A stretch of 64,000 nucleotides of DNA from Burkholderiaceae bacterium (GTDB taxonomy: Bacteria > Pseudomonadota > Gammaproteobacteria > Burkholderiales > Burkholderiaceae_C), in the NCBI GenBank assembly GCA_016790575.1, contig JAEUOU010000029.1:186001-250000 (forward strand), written 5' to 3'. The position numbers and the translations under genes are program-made. Under the pieces are notes generated by a model. The model ran no database searches and had not been told where the DNA came from. It worked only from the letters and a program-made list of their open reading frames with translations. Shown piece after piece: positions 7,635 through 15,728 of this stretch (positions are counted from its first letter, which is position 1; each line of letters opens with the position of its first letter).

Positions 7635-8561
7635 TCACCCCATAAACGCCCGCAGCGCCGTGGCCGTCTCCTCCGGCAGCTGCTCGGGGATGAAATGCCC
7701 CGCCGGCATGGCCCAGCCGGTGACGGCGCCGCTGCACTGGGCCTGCCACAGCGACAGCGGGTCAAACAGGCGCTGCACCACGCCGTGCGCGCCCCACAGC
7801 ACCAGCGTGTCGCAGGCGATCTGCTCGCCGCGTGCGCGGCTGGCGCGGTCGTGCTCCAGATCGATGCCGGCGCTGGCGCGGTAGTCTTCACACGCGGTGT
7901 GGATGGCGGGCGGCAGAGCGCCGTCGTCCGGCGCGGGGGCGCAAAAGCAGCGCTCGTAATCGGCCAGCGCCGCCGGCTCGATGTGGCCCAGCCCGCCGCT
8001 GCCCCAGCCGCCCAGCTTGGCGTGCAGGTAATCGCGCGGGTTGCCGCCAATCATCCGCTCGGGCAGCGGCGCGGGCTGGATCAGGTGGAACCAGTGGTAG
8101 TAGGCCCGGGCGAAGTCAAAGTCGGTGCGGGCATACATGTCCAGCGTGGGCGCGATGTCGATCACACACAGCCGGCGCACCCGCGCCGCGTGGTCCAGCG
8201 CCAGCCGGTGCGCCACCCGCCCGCCGCGGTCGTGCCCGCACAGGCCAAAGTGCGCCACGCCCAGCGCATCCATCACCTCCACCAGGTCTTGCGCCAGCGC
8301 GCGCTTGCTGTAGTTGCTGTGGTCCGGCAGGCCCGGCGCGTGCGACGAATCACCGTAGCCGCGCAAATCCGGCAGCACCAGAAAAAAGTCGCGCTGCAGC
8401 CGCTGCGCCACCCGCCGCCACATCACATGCGTCTGCGGAAACCCGTGCAACAGCAGCAGCGCCGGCGCCGCCGGGTCACCCCCGGTGCGCACAAAAATCT
8501 CGGCGCCGGTGGTGGCGATGCGGCGCGCTTCAAAACCATCAAACCAGGGGGTGGAGGGCAT
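7635..8561 (-). CDS. Alpha/beta hydrolase, probable fluoroacetate-type dehalogenase
   Basis: A 308-residue alpha/beta hydrolase. It has the oxyanion segment LLLLHGFPQTHVMW, then CGHDRGGRVAHR with the nucleophile Asp111 and carboxylate-binding Arg112 and Arg115, the acid Asp135, the halide-pocket pair His156-Trp157 (YYHWF), Tyr227 in EDYRA, and a catalytic His289 (GHFIPE). This full set matches the fluoroacetate dehalogenase subfamily described for RPA1163 of Rhodopseudomonas rather than generic haloalkane dehalogenases or epoxide hydrolases. The start at 8561 matches the usual N-terminus; the open frame extends 48 codons further without conservation. It stands alone, convergent with the M13 gene. 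Confidence 0.85.
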   Translation of the reverse strand: MPSTPWFDGFEARRIATTGAEIFVRTGGDPAAPALLLLHGFPQTHVMWRRVAQRLQRDFFLVLPDLRGYGDSSHAPGLPDHSNYSKRALAQDLVEVMDALGVAHFGLCGHDRGGRVAHRLALDHAARVRRLCVIDIAPTLDMYARTDFDFARAYYHWFHLIQPAPLPERMIGGNPRDYLHAKLGGWGSGGLGHIEPAALADYERCFCAPAPDDGALPPAIHTACEDYRASAGIDLEHDRASRARGEQIACDTLVLWGAHGVVQRLFDPLSLWQAQCSGAVTGWAMPAGHFIPEQLPEETATALRAFMG

Positions 8562-8702
8562 GGGGGTTGGCAGCGGGGTGGTGGGGCAGGGGGCGCGGAC
8601 TGGCTGCGGCCATTGTGGCCCCAAACCGGCAGCCAAAGCGCCCGGGAAATCACCGCGGGGCGCCTGGCGGGGCTGCAACGGGCTGCGAAGCAGTCCTGAC
8701 AC

Positions 8703-8741
8703 CATAGCAAACTATGACCTTTTTACGCTGGGTATGGGCAG
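8703..8741. repeat. Interspersed repeat, copy R2
   Basis: Contains ATAGC-AAACTATGACC-TTTTTACGCTGGGTAT, a close match to the family core. It lies between the dehalogenase gene start and the terminator of the HNH operon. Confidence 0.85.
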
Positions 8742-8750
8742 TTTTCGCTT

Positions 8751-8776
8751 GAAAACGGCTTGCGAGAGCCGTTTTC
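8751..8776 (-). terminator. Hairpin terminator of the HNH-containing operon
   Basis: A perfect 10-bp stem, GAAAACGGCT and AGCCGTTTTC, with the 6-base loop TGCGAG. The stem ends in TTTTC on both strands, so it could terminate transcription in either direction. It begins 18 bases after the HNH gene stop at 8794, which makes it the probable 3' end of the operon starting at hipB. Confidence 0.65.
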
Positions 8777-8793
8777 GCCAGCCGGGGTGGCGG

Positions 8794-9753
8794 TCAGGGG
8801 GCGGGGCGGCGCAGGTGGGCCATGCGCCAGGCCAGGGCGTCGCGTTTGGGGGCGTAGCGGCGTTCCGTGGGCAGGATCAGTGGCTGGCTGTCCAGTCGCA
8901 CCAGCGGGGCATAGTCGGGAATGCGGCGGTCCAGCAGCGGGCTGACGTGCCATAACAAGTCCTCGCCTGGGGCAATCAGGTGCCTGTCCAGCGCCCAGTG
9001 CATGTCGGGGGTGAGTGCCAGCCCGTTGCGCGGATCGTCGTCACCCGCTGCGCTGAACGGGTGGATGTGCGCGGCCTCAACCAGCGACTCGCCCGTCGGC
9101 AGCAAGATGCGCAGCCCGGTGGCGGCGCAGCGCCAGTCGTAGGCCTCGGTCACCACCCGGCGAAACGCCGGGTCGCGCACCCAGGCGGGCGGCGGCTCGG
9201 TGGCGGTCAACGGTTCGCCATGGCGCAAGCGGTATTCGTATCGGCTGCTGGCCTCGCTTTGCGCCGCAATGGTGCCCAACTCTTGCAAGCCCCGGTCAAA
9301 CCAGTGACCAGCCAGCGTCTGGCCCAACGCATCCAGCGCCTCGGGCTGCTGCAGCAGGGCGAACAGGTCCGCATCCAGCTCAGCCCAGGCAATGTTGTCG
9401 GTGATGTCGCGCAGGCTGCGCGCGGTGCTCATGGCGGCCAGCACGGTCTCGCGCCCCGGCTGAGGCACCAGATGCCAGAAGCTGGCGCCCCCGCCGCGCA
9501 GCTTGCCGGCGAGGTGAAAAAACGGAAAGTAGGGGTTGGCGTGGTCGCCCGGCTGCTTCACCGCGTTGAAAAAGCCGTGATAACGCTCCAGCAGTGGCGG
9601 GCCGAAGACGATGCGGTTCACCGGCAAGCCACCTGCCCGCGCCAGATCCAACACCGCCAACAGCAAACAAATCTTGTGCGGGCTGGCCCGCCCGGCGCGC
9701 TGGGCAACGACCAGGCGGGTGAGGGCTTGCTGGTAGGTGGCGAGGGCCGACAT
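8794..9753 (-). CDS. HNH endonuclease (restriction-type, HNH_2 fold)
   Basis: A 319-residue protein. The N-terminal half is helical and starts like several predicted restriction HNH proteins (YQQALTRLVVAQRAGRASPHKICLLLAVLD). The C-terminal half has the nuclease core: YDWRCAATG, EAAHIHPFS (the H-H of HNH), D-D-P-R-NGLALTPDMHWALDRHL with the Asn and final His. These bind a metal and cut DNA. It is the last gene of the operon, 41 bases after the DUF2075 gene. No methyltransferase is present in the window, so a conventional restriction-modification role is unlikely unless the partner lies elsewhere. Confidence 0.8.
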   Translation of the reverse strand: MSALATYQQALTRLVVAQRAGRASPHKICLLLAVLDLARAGGLPVNRIVFGPPLLERYHGFFNAVKQPGDHANPYFPFFHLAGKLRGGGASFWHLVPQPGRETVLAAMSTARSLRDITDNIAWAELDADLFALLQQPEALDALGQTLAGHWFDRGLQELGTIAAQSEASSRYEYRLRHGEPLTATEPPPAWVRDPAFRRVVTEAYDWRCAATGLRILLPTGESLVEAAHIHPFSAAGDDDPRNGLALTPDMHWALDRHLIAPGEDLLWHVSPLLDRRIPDYAPLVRLDSQPLILPTERRYAPKRDALAWRMAHLRRPAP

Positions 9754-9794
9754 GGCGACGGGTTGGGTTCTTCTTTAACTCTCGAAGCTTTGAA

Positions 9795-11771
9795 TCAGAT
9801 TTCGGGCAAGCCAATCTGACACAGGTATTCAAAAATCGGATCGTAAAAAGCAGGGTCTCGCGTTGGATCGTTCTGATCCCCTGCGGGAACGACGATCACC
9901 ATTCCTTGCCGCGCTCTGGTCAAGAGGACTCGATAAGCATTCTTCAAATAGGTTTGACGTTCAGCCTTGTTTATCTTTTGCCACTTGTTGCCGACAAATT
10001 GGTGATGGCTCCAGTCCGAAGGTCCCGAGCGCAAGTCCGCATCCCAAACGACGCATGCCCAATCCAATTCCAGTCCTTGGACGTGGAACTCCGTCGCAAC
10101 ATCCTCCAAGTAATAGGAGGACCGTACATCGTCTTTGTTGTCGAGAAACCAGTGAACCGGGTCCATGGGCGAGCGCACATTGATGGCGTGAGGCTTGAGG
10201 CGTTCCGCCTGCGACGAAACAACAATGCCGTATCGCTCCGAACCGCGCGCCTTTTCCATAAGCCAGCGTTTTGCGGCTGACAGATCGCGAGTCACTGCGA
10301 TGGGGTATCGAGCGCAAATAGATGCAAGGCTCTTCTTGGCCGAAGCAATTTCCCGATCAAGTAAATGCTTCACAAAAGCGGAGACGTGCTCAGCTCGGAA
10401 AGACCGCATCGATACCGCAAGATGCAGGTCTTCGTTAAGTACCACTTTGACGCGATTCTGCAGCGAATGAATTGCATCGGCGGCAGCGTATTCACTGTCA
10501 GTGAGGTTCGGGGAAATGTGCACCTCCCAATTCGGGAAGTGTCGTTCGATGGCAGCTAACCATTCACCGATTCCGGCTTCGCCGGTGTTGATTTCTTGGC
10601 CGCCTCCGACCAGACAAACGATGACGGCCCAATCGTTGTGGCGATCCATGCAAGAAACTAGAAACTCGGGCTCAGAACGATTGAAGTTTGGCCGCCCTTT
10701 CTTTCGTGCCATAAACGTCGTCGTTTGCTCCATCGTCCATGCGCGCTGAGCCTCGTCAAAAATCACAACGTGATCCGACGGCGCGCGTGGGTCGGAAAGG
10801 TAAGCATCTCGGAAGTGATGAACGTTTTGAATAAACGCTTCCACGGCCTTACGGACTTCCCCTACTCTGAGTTTGAGATTTCTGGACCTGCCGCGAGCAA
10901 CTTCGTCCCTGGTAAGCGCTTCGCAGAGAATCTTTACAAGGGGGCCGTTTCCGGACAAATAGACGCTGTGTAGTTCATTCTTGGCGTCCATGTGCTTTGT
11001 AGCAATGTCGAGGCCGACCAATGTCTTTCCGGCACCCGGTACGCCAGTAATGAAACAAATAGCCTTTTCCCGATTCAACCTTGCCTTTTGTATCAACTGA
11101 TCAACGGCGGTTGCAGTCAGCGAAAGGTTCTTTGCGTCGGCGTCGCTTCGCGACAAATCTGCAACTGAGTGCCGACCATAGAGCGCTGTAGCTGCCTCGA
11201 CGATGGTCGGGGTTGGTTTGTACCGACCCGACAACCATTCACTCGCATTGATTGCAGCGCCGTCTGCGAATATCAACGCCTGCTGAATGCAGTCTGCAAT
11301 TTGGGCCGGGGTGGCTTTCACGGGGAAAAGCACGCCATCGTTGTGATGGCTGGTAGTGACCTGAAAATCCGCCTGTCTGGCCTCAGTTGCAACCAGAACC
11401 GGAACGATCGTCGCGCTATGACTGGGTTCGTGAAAATTCTTTAGATCAAGGGCATAGTCCCAGGCTTGATCCAATGCGTGGCGAGTGAAATGGGATTCGC
11501 CGACTTTGAATTCGATGACAAAGATCGCGTTTCGAACGATCACCAGGACATCAATTCGCCGGCCCATCCGGGGGACGACGAACTCGAAGAAAACATGTCC
11601 TTGGCCCGACCAAGGCTTGAGCGGCTCTTTCAGCAATTCAATTTGCTGAGACCAGGCATTTCGCTGATCGAGTTCGATGGGAAACAGCGAGTTTTCCACC
11701 AGCTTTCCTAGGACAGCCTCGTCTGGTGTGTTCAGGAACTCGGCGAGGCTGGTCGAGTAGTAGGCATTCAT
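9795..11771 (-). CDS. DUF2075 nuclease-helicase fusion (PD-(D/E)XK plus SF1-like ATPase)
   Basis: A 658-residue protein. Residues of about 70-95 contain RRIDVLVIV...VIEFKVGE, a PD-(D/E)XK nuclease signature with Asp74, Glu87 and Lys89. The ATPase part has a Walker A GVPGAGKT at 243-250, a Walker B VVIFDEAQ with Asp339-Glu340, a motif-III-like CLVGGGQEIN, and a motif-VI-like LLTRAR at about 616-621. This combination is typical of DUF2075 proteins, predicted DNA-processing enzymes often seen near defence genes. It is visibly richer in A/T and in AAA/AAT codons than both neighbours, suggesting separate acquisition. It starts 3 bases after the HIT gene and is probably translationally coupled. No function is established. 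Confidence 0.8.
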   Translation of the reverse strand: MNAYYSTSLAEFLNTPDEAVLGKLVENSLFPIELDQRNAWSQQIELLKEPLKPWSGQGHVFFEFVVPRMGRRIDVLVIVRNAIFVIEFKVGESHFTRHALDQAWDYALDLKNFHEPSHSATIVPVLVATEARQADFQVTTSHHNDGVLFPVKATPAQIADCIQQALIFADGAAINASEWLSGRYKPTPTIVEAATALYGRHSVADLSRSDADAKNLSLTATAVDQLIQKARLNREKAICFITGVPGAGKTLVGLDIATKHMDAKNELHSVYLSGNGPLVKILCEALTRDEVARGRSRNLKLRVGEVRKAVEAFIQNVHHFRDAYLSDPRAPSDHVVIFDEAQRAWTMEQTTTFMARKKGRPNFNRSEPEFLVSCMDRHNDWAVIVCLVGGGQEINTGEAGIGEWLAAIERHFPNWEVHISPNLTDSEYAAADAIHSLQNRVKVVLNEDLHLAVSMRSFRAEHVSAFVKHLLDREIASAKKSLASICARYPIAVTRDLSAAKRWLMEKARGSERYGIVVSSQAERLKPHAINVRSPMDPVHWFLDNKDDVRSSYYLEDVATEFHVQGLELDWACVVWDADLRSGPSDWSHHQFVGNKWQKINKAERQTYLKNAYRVLLTRARQGMVIVVPAGDQNDPTRDPAFYDPIFEYLCQIGLPEI

Positions 11772-11774
11772 AGC

Positions 11775-12155
11775 TCACCAGTATCGCGCCTTCCCCGCCA
11801 CCACCCACCGTACCCCGCCCCGCGGGTCCTCCACATCGCCCGCATAGCGCGGGATCAGGTGGATGTGCAGGTGCGGCACGGTCTGGCCGGCGGCCGGGCC
11901 GTCGTTGATGCCGATGTTCCAGGCTGCGGGCTGGTGGCTGCGCGCCAGGCCCTCGCGGGCTTCGTCCAGCAGGGCCAGCAGGGCGGCGCGTTCGTCGGGC
12001 GTGATCTCGAAAAAGCTGCCCACATGCCGGCGCGGGATGATGAGCGTGTGCCCGGGCGAGACGGGGTACGCGTCGCGCACGATCAGGCCCAGCGCGTTGC
12101 CGCCGGCGATGCGCTCGGGCGGCAGGTGGCAGAAGGGGCAGGGTGGGGTTGGCAT
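11775..12155 (-). CDS. HIT family nucleotide hydrolase/transferase
   Basis: A 126-residue protein with the histidine triad HLHIHL at residues 95-100 (His95, His97, His99), preceded by the nucleotide-pocket segment NIGINDGPAAGQ and an N-terminal CPFC zinc-like knuckle. HIT proteins hydrolyse adenosine phosphoramidates or dinucleoside polyphosphates. It stops 3 bases before the DUF2075 gene and starts 4 bases after the hipA stop, so it is embedded in the operon and not a stand-alone housekeeping HinT. A role in turning over a nucleotide signal or adduct made by the neighbouring enzymes is an inference. Confidence 0.9.
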   Translation of the reverse strand: MPTPPCPFCHLPPERIAGGNALGLIVRDAYPVSPGHTLIIPRRHVGSFFEITPDERAALLALLDEAREGLARSHQPAAWNIGINDGPAAGQTVPHLHIHLIPRYAGDVEDPRGGVRWVVAGKARYW

Positions 12156-12159
12156 GGTG

Positions 12160-13518
12160 TCAGAGGGATTCGTCTTTCCAGCGCTCGGCGTCGGCCACCA
12201 GTTGGGTCAGCCGTTTGGCCTGCGCGGCCACGAAGGTGGCGATGCCCTGCACAAAGGCGCGCTCGGCGTCATCCTGGTAGTCGGCGGCCTGGGCCTGTTC
12301 GGCGGCCGCGGCGGCGGCTAGCTTCGCCAGCCGCTGGCCCTCTCGCCGCATCAGGGTGCGGCTCACGCCGCAGCGCGCGGCGAAGTCCGCCAGGGCAAAA
12401 GGTGATACGTCGGCGTGGCTGAACACGTCGCCGTAGGCCATGGCCAGCTCGGTGTCGAATCGGTCGTACTGCAGCACGCTCACCAGGTCGTACCAGGGCG
12501 TGGGCTCCAGCAGGCCGCCCGGGCGGACAAAGAACGAAAAGTTCTTGCCGTGCGCGTCGCTGTTGCCGATGAGGAACTGGAACAGCGCCCAGCGCAGCAG
12601 GGCCAGCCGCGCGGCCGCCTTGTTGGCCGTGAGGTCCGCGCAGTGGAACAGGCGCTCAAAGCTCATGCCGTCGCGGATGTGGCGGACCGCCGGTGCGCTG
12701 CCCAGGTTGCGCTCGTACTTGTAGGCCACCGGCAGGTCGCAGGCCTGGCAGGCGTCGATGATGTGCCGGCGGCGAACCTGCAGCTCGCCGCCGCCGGGTT
12801 GCAGCTCCCGATCAAAGCGCCGCACCACCAGCACGGGCCGGGGCGTGCGCAGCAGATCCACCTCGGCCACCGGCAGGCCCATGCGCCGTGCCAGCGACAT
12901 GCAGAAGTGCTCGTTGACGGCCAGATGCGGGGTATTCGGGTTGCCGGTATCGGGCTTCAGGATGTGGGTCGACGCCAGACGCGGGCCGTCGACCAGAAAC
13001 AGCCGCCCGCCATCGGCCAGTGCCCGGTCAAGGTACACAAGCAGCTTGTCTTGCAAGCCGGCCACCGACATGCGCACCTTGCCGTCCCACACGGTCAATG
13101 GCATGTGCTCGCGCTCGGCGATGCGCTGGTCCAGCTCCTGAAGGGGGATTTCTCGCCAAGTCGGCTCGCCGGCCGGCTGGGCCGCCACGGCGTCGCCCGC
13201 GAAGCGCAGGGCGCCCGCCGTTTCGGCGCCCAGCGCCCAGATGAGGCCGAAGACATTGGTCCTGGCCAGGCCGTTGTAGGCGATGGCCACGTCCAGCGCC
13301 CGGCCCTCGGGCAGCAGATGCTCGATGAAGCGCTTGATCGACGCCGAGGCGTAGTCGCTCGCCGGGCGCACCAGCGGCAGCGCCGGTGACAGCGGGTAAG
13401 ACTGCGCATCGGCCATCCAGGGCTGGGCGTAGTGCAGGCCCCAGCGGTCGTCGCGCCCCTCGTGTTCGATCGCGGCGACGTGGGCCTCGTCGGCCCAGAC
13501 CTGCAGCGCGTGGGTCAT
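12160..13518 (-). CDS. hipA: HipA-family serine/threonine kinase toxin (first copy)
   Basis: A 452-residue HipA-like kinase. It shows the nucleotide-binding loop segment VAGLQDKLLVYLD, the HILKPD strand, LVVRRFDR, the catalytic loop GNSDAHGKNFS, and a following YDLVS metal-binding Asp. HipA of E. coli phosphorylates glutamyl-tRNA synthetase and causes persistence when not bound by HipB; targets differ between families. The gene follows hipB by 10 bases and precedes the HIT gene by 4 bases. The sequence differs clearly from the second HipA at 16299-17648, so the two are not recent duplicates. Presence of the catalytic Asp suggests an active kinase. Confidence 0.9.
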   Translation of the reverse strand: MTHALQVWADEAHVAAIEHEGRDDRWGLHYAQPWMADAQSYPLSPALPLVRPASDYASASIKRFIEHLLPEGRALDVAIAYNGLARTNVFGLIWALGAETAGALRFAGDAVAAQPAGEPTWREIPLQELDQRIAEREHMPLTVWDGKVRMSVAGLQDKLLVYLDRALADGGRLFLVDGPRLASTHILKPDTGNPNTPHLAVNEHFCMSLARRMGLPVAEVDLLRTPRPVLVVRRFDRELQPGGGELQVRRRHIIDACQACDLPVAYKYERNLGSAPAVRHIRDGMSFERLFHCADLTANKAAARLALLRWALFQFLIGNSDAHGKNFSFFVRPGGLLEPTPWYDLVSVLQYDRFDTELAMAYGDVFSHADVSPFALADFAARCGVSRTLMRREGQRLAKLAAAAAAEQAQAADYQDDAERAFVQGIATFVAAQAKRLTQLVADAERWKDESL

Positions 13519-13528
13519 GCGTGCCGTC

Positions 13529-13831
13529 TCACGGGTTGGTGTTGCCCGCGGGCGTCGGCGGGTTGCCGAGGGCCACTTCTCGTGCCCATGGGTGTTCCTT
13601 GGGCAACACCATCAGCGTGAGGCCCAAGCCATCGAGCACGGCCAAGGCTTTGTCCAGGCGCACCGTGCCTTGGCCGTTTTCAAGCCGCGACATGAGGTCC
13701 ACCGACACGCCGAGCAGCCCGGCGGCATCGTCGATGCGCAACGACTGTGACTTTCGGCGCTCGCGCACCACCGGGCCCAGCCCGGAGGCTGTCGTCAGAA
13801 GGGTTGGTCGGCGGACAGGTGCGTCGGACAT
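13529..13831 (-). CDS. hipB: HipB-like antitoxin, XRE-type DNA-binding protein (first copy)
   Basis: A 100-residue protein with a Cro/CI-type helix-turn-helix at residues of about 17-70 (VVRERRKSQSLRIDDAAGLL, GVSVDLMSRLENGQG), followed by a Pro-rich tail. In HipBA modules this antitoxin binds both the kinase and the operator. It is the first gene of the operon. Upstream lie a good promoter and inverted ATTTCGG/CCGAAAT half-sites, one of them (13830-13836) overlapping this start codon, which fits autoregulation. Confidence 0.85.
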   Translation of the reverse strand: MSDAPVRRPTLLTTASGLGPVVRERRKSQSLRIDDAAGLLGVSVDLMSRLENGQGTVRLDKALAVLDGLGLTLMVLPKEHPWAREVALGNPPTPAGNTNP

Positions 13832-13890
13832 TTCGGAGTTTCAGTTGCAGGCCCCACGAAGTGTGCCCAGTTGGGGTTGGTTACTGATAA

Positions 13891-13937
13891 TCCGAAATGA
13901 TAGGGGCTTTTTGGCCCTGCATCAACCGAAATTTCGG
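13891..13937 (-). promoter_or_regulatory. Promoter and HipB-type operators of the hipB operon
   Basis: On the minus strand, a -35 element TTGATG (13925-13920) and a -10 element TATCAT (13902-13897) are separated by 17 bases, a good sigma-70 pattern. A perfect 12-bp palindrome CCGAAATTTCGG (13926-13937) abuts the -35, and the half-site TCCGAAAT (13891-13898) overlaps the -10. A third half-site, ATTTCGG, is at 13830-13836. The repeated half-sites around the promoter suggest repression by HipB. The rest of the 13832-14080 region, upstream of the divergent Crp-type gene, holds nothing else recognisable. Confidence 0.65.
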
Positions 13938-14080
13938 CAAATCAGAAACATTGGGGACGTGGTTCCCGGTGTTGAAATTCTTTGGGCTTTTCCGAAACAA
14001 GGTGCGGCATCGTCTGGGCGGCGTGGAGCCGATGTCGAAGCCGGTGATTCGGCGGGGGCATCCGGATCAATAATTTGCGC

Positions 14081-14740
14081 ATGTCCGATCCGTCCACGCC
14101 GCTGGCCGCCGCCCCGCCGGGCGATGGCGCCCTGGCGCCGCAGCAGCTGGCGGCCCTGCTGGCCAGCTTGCTGCCGCACCTGCCGGTGGACCGCATCGCG
14201 GCCGCCGCGCAGCACCTGGCGCCGCGCTTCCGCCCGCTGCAGGTGCCGCCCAAGGCGGCGCTGCTGCGCCAGGGGGAGGTCTGGCAGCGTGCGTTTCTCA
14301 TTCAGTCCGGCCTGATCCGCATGCACTTTGTGGACCGCGAGGGCCATGAGTTCAACAAGAACTTCTACGCCGAGGGCAGCCTGATCTGCCCGATTGCGCC
14401 GGCCATGTGGTCGCAGCCATCGCTGTTCGGCATCCACACGATCGAGGCCACGCGCTGCTGGGTGGCCGACGCCGCGGCCTGGCGCACCGGCCTGGACGAG
14501 CACGGGCTCTGGCGCGAGCTGCAAGCCGAGCTGCTGGCCCGTTTGCTCACCGGCAAGCTGCAGCGCGAGCACGATCTGATGGCGCTTGACGGGCGGCAGC
14601 GCTACCAGGCGTTTGGCCAGCGGTTTCCGGGCCTGGCGGGGCGGGTGCCCCTCAAGCACCTGGCGAGTTTTCTGGGGATGACCGACGTGTCGCTCTCGCG
14701 GCTGCGCCGGGCCGACAAGGCCCGCGCGGTGGCGCGCTGA
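14081..14740 (+). CDS. Crp/Fnr family transcriptional regulator
   Basis: A 219-residue regulator. Residues of about 40-130 resemble a cNMP-binding-type sensor domain (LLRQGEVWQRAFLIQSGLIR, then FNKNFYAEGSLI). The C-terminus ends in a helix-turn-helix of the form LKHLASFLGMTDVSLSRLRR, as in Crp-family regulators that control stress or flavin genes. The ligand-contact residues of true Crp are not obvious, so the effector is unknown. ATG 14081 is preferred over a TTG two codons upstream. It is divergent from the hipB operon and followed 76 bases later by the DUF6544 gene, which it may regulate. Confidence 0.8.
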   Translation: MSDPSTPLAAAPPGDGALAPQQLAALLASLLPHLPVDRIAAAAQHLAPRFRPLQVPPKAALLRQGEVWQRAFLIQSGLIRMHFVDREGHEFNKNFYAEGSLICPIAPAMWSQPSLFGIHTIEATRCWVADAAAWRTGLDEHGLWRELQAELLARLLTGKLQREHDLMALDGRQRYQAFGQRFPGLAGRVPLKHLASFLGMTDVSLSRLRRADKARAVAR

Positions 14741-14816
14741 GTTCTGAACATCTGTTAAGGGCAAAGCGGCGCGGCGTCCCTAGTCTGTGAACACCCTGAC
14801 TTTGCGAGGTGTTCTC

Positions 14817-15728
14817 ATGACCCGAAGCTTGATCCTTATGCGCCGTACCACCGTGGCCCTGTCGTGTCTGTGGGCGGCAGGCGCTGCGCTGGCCCAGGTG
14901 GCGCAGCCGCACATGCGCGATCGCGTCGACGGCGAGTTGCGCCAGCTGGCGGCCATGGCCGCCCAGCCCCCTGACGTGGACCCGCTGGACCTGAACCGCC
15001 TGCCCGAGCCGGTGCGCCGGTACGTGGCCTACACCGGGCTCGACCGCCAGCCGCTGGCCCGCTACGCGCGGATCCGCTTCACCGGCGAGGTCCGCCTGCC
15101 GCAGACCGGCGGGCGCGAGCGGGTGGACGCCGCCACGCCCTGGATGGCCATGACCGGCAGCCAGACCATGGCGCTGTCCAAAGCCGGCCTGGGCTATGTC
15201 TGGGACACCCGCTGGACCAACCCGCGCTTCGCGGTGGATGTGCGCGACCGCTACGTCAACGGCCAGACCCACATCTGGGCGGTGCGCGACGACGGAACGG
15301 TGCTGATCGACGAGGGCGACGAGGCGATGGCAGCCACCTACCTGATCCGCTTCTTCGCCGAGGCCACCCAGGCCCCGGCCATGCTGATGCCCGGGCCGCA
15401 CCTGCGCTGGGAGGCGGTGGACGCCGGCAGCGCGCGCGCCCATGTGCGCGACGGCGCGATCAGCGCCAGCATGCTGTGCCGCTTCGACGCCCAGGGCGCG
15501 CTGACCGAATGCGAAAGCAACGACCGCAAGCTGCGCTTCTCCGGCGATGTGGCCGAACGCTGGGTGCCCGCCCGATGGGTGATGACCCGCGGCAACTACC
15601 GCGAGATGGCGGGCCTGCGCCTGCCCACCACCATGTCGATACGCTGGGTGCTGGGGGGCGGTGAGTTCGAGCAGGTTCGTGAGGTCATCGACGAGGTGGT
15701 GTTCGAAACGGCCGGGAGGGCGCAATGA
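14817..15728 (+). CDS. DUF6544-like exported protein
   Basis: A 303-residue protein with an N-terminal signal peptide (MTRSLILMRR then a hydrophobic run ending AAGAALAQ). The mature part carries VRRYVAYTGLDRQPLARYAR, TMALSKAGLGYVWDTRW and RLPTTMSIRWVLGGGEF, features I associate with the DUF6544 family of unknown function. A GAGG ribosome binding site precedes the ATG at 14817. It overlaps the next gene by four bases (ATGA at 15725-15728), so the two are translationally coupled. Confidence 0.7.
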   Translation: MTRSLILMRRTTVALSCLWAAGAALAQVAQPHMRDRVDGELRQLAAMAAQPPDVDPLDLNRLPEPVRRYVAYTGLDRQPLARYARIRFTGEVRLPQTGGRERVDAATPWMAMTGSQTMALSKAGLGYVWDTRWTNPRFAVDVRDRYVNGQTHIWAVRDDGTVLIDEGDEAMAATYLIRFFAEATQAPAMLMPGPHLRWEAVDAGSARAHVRDGAISASMLCRFDAQGALTECESNDRKLRFSGDVAERWVPARWVMTRGNYREMAGLRLPTTMSIRWVLGGGEFEQVREVIDEVVFETAGRAQ

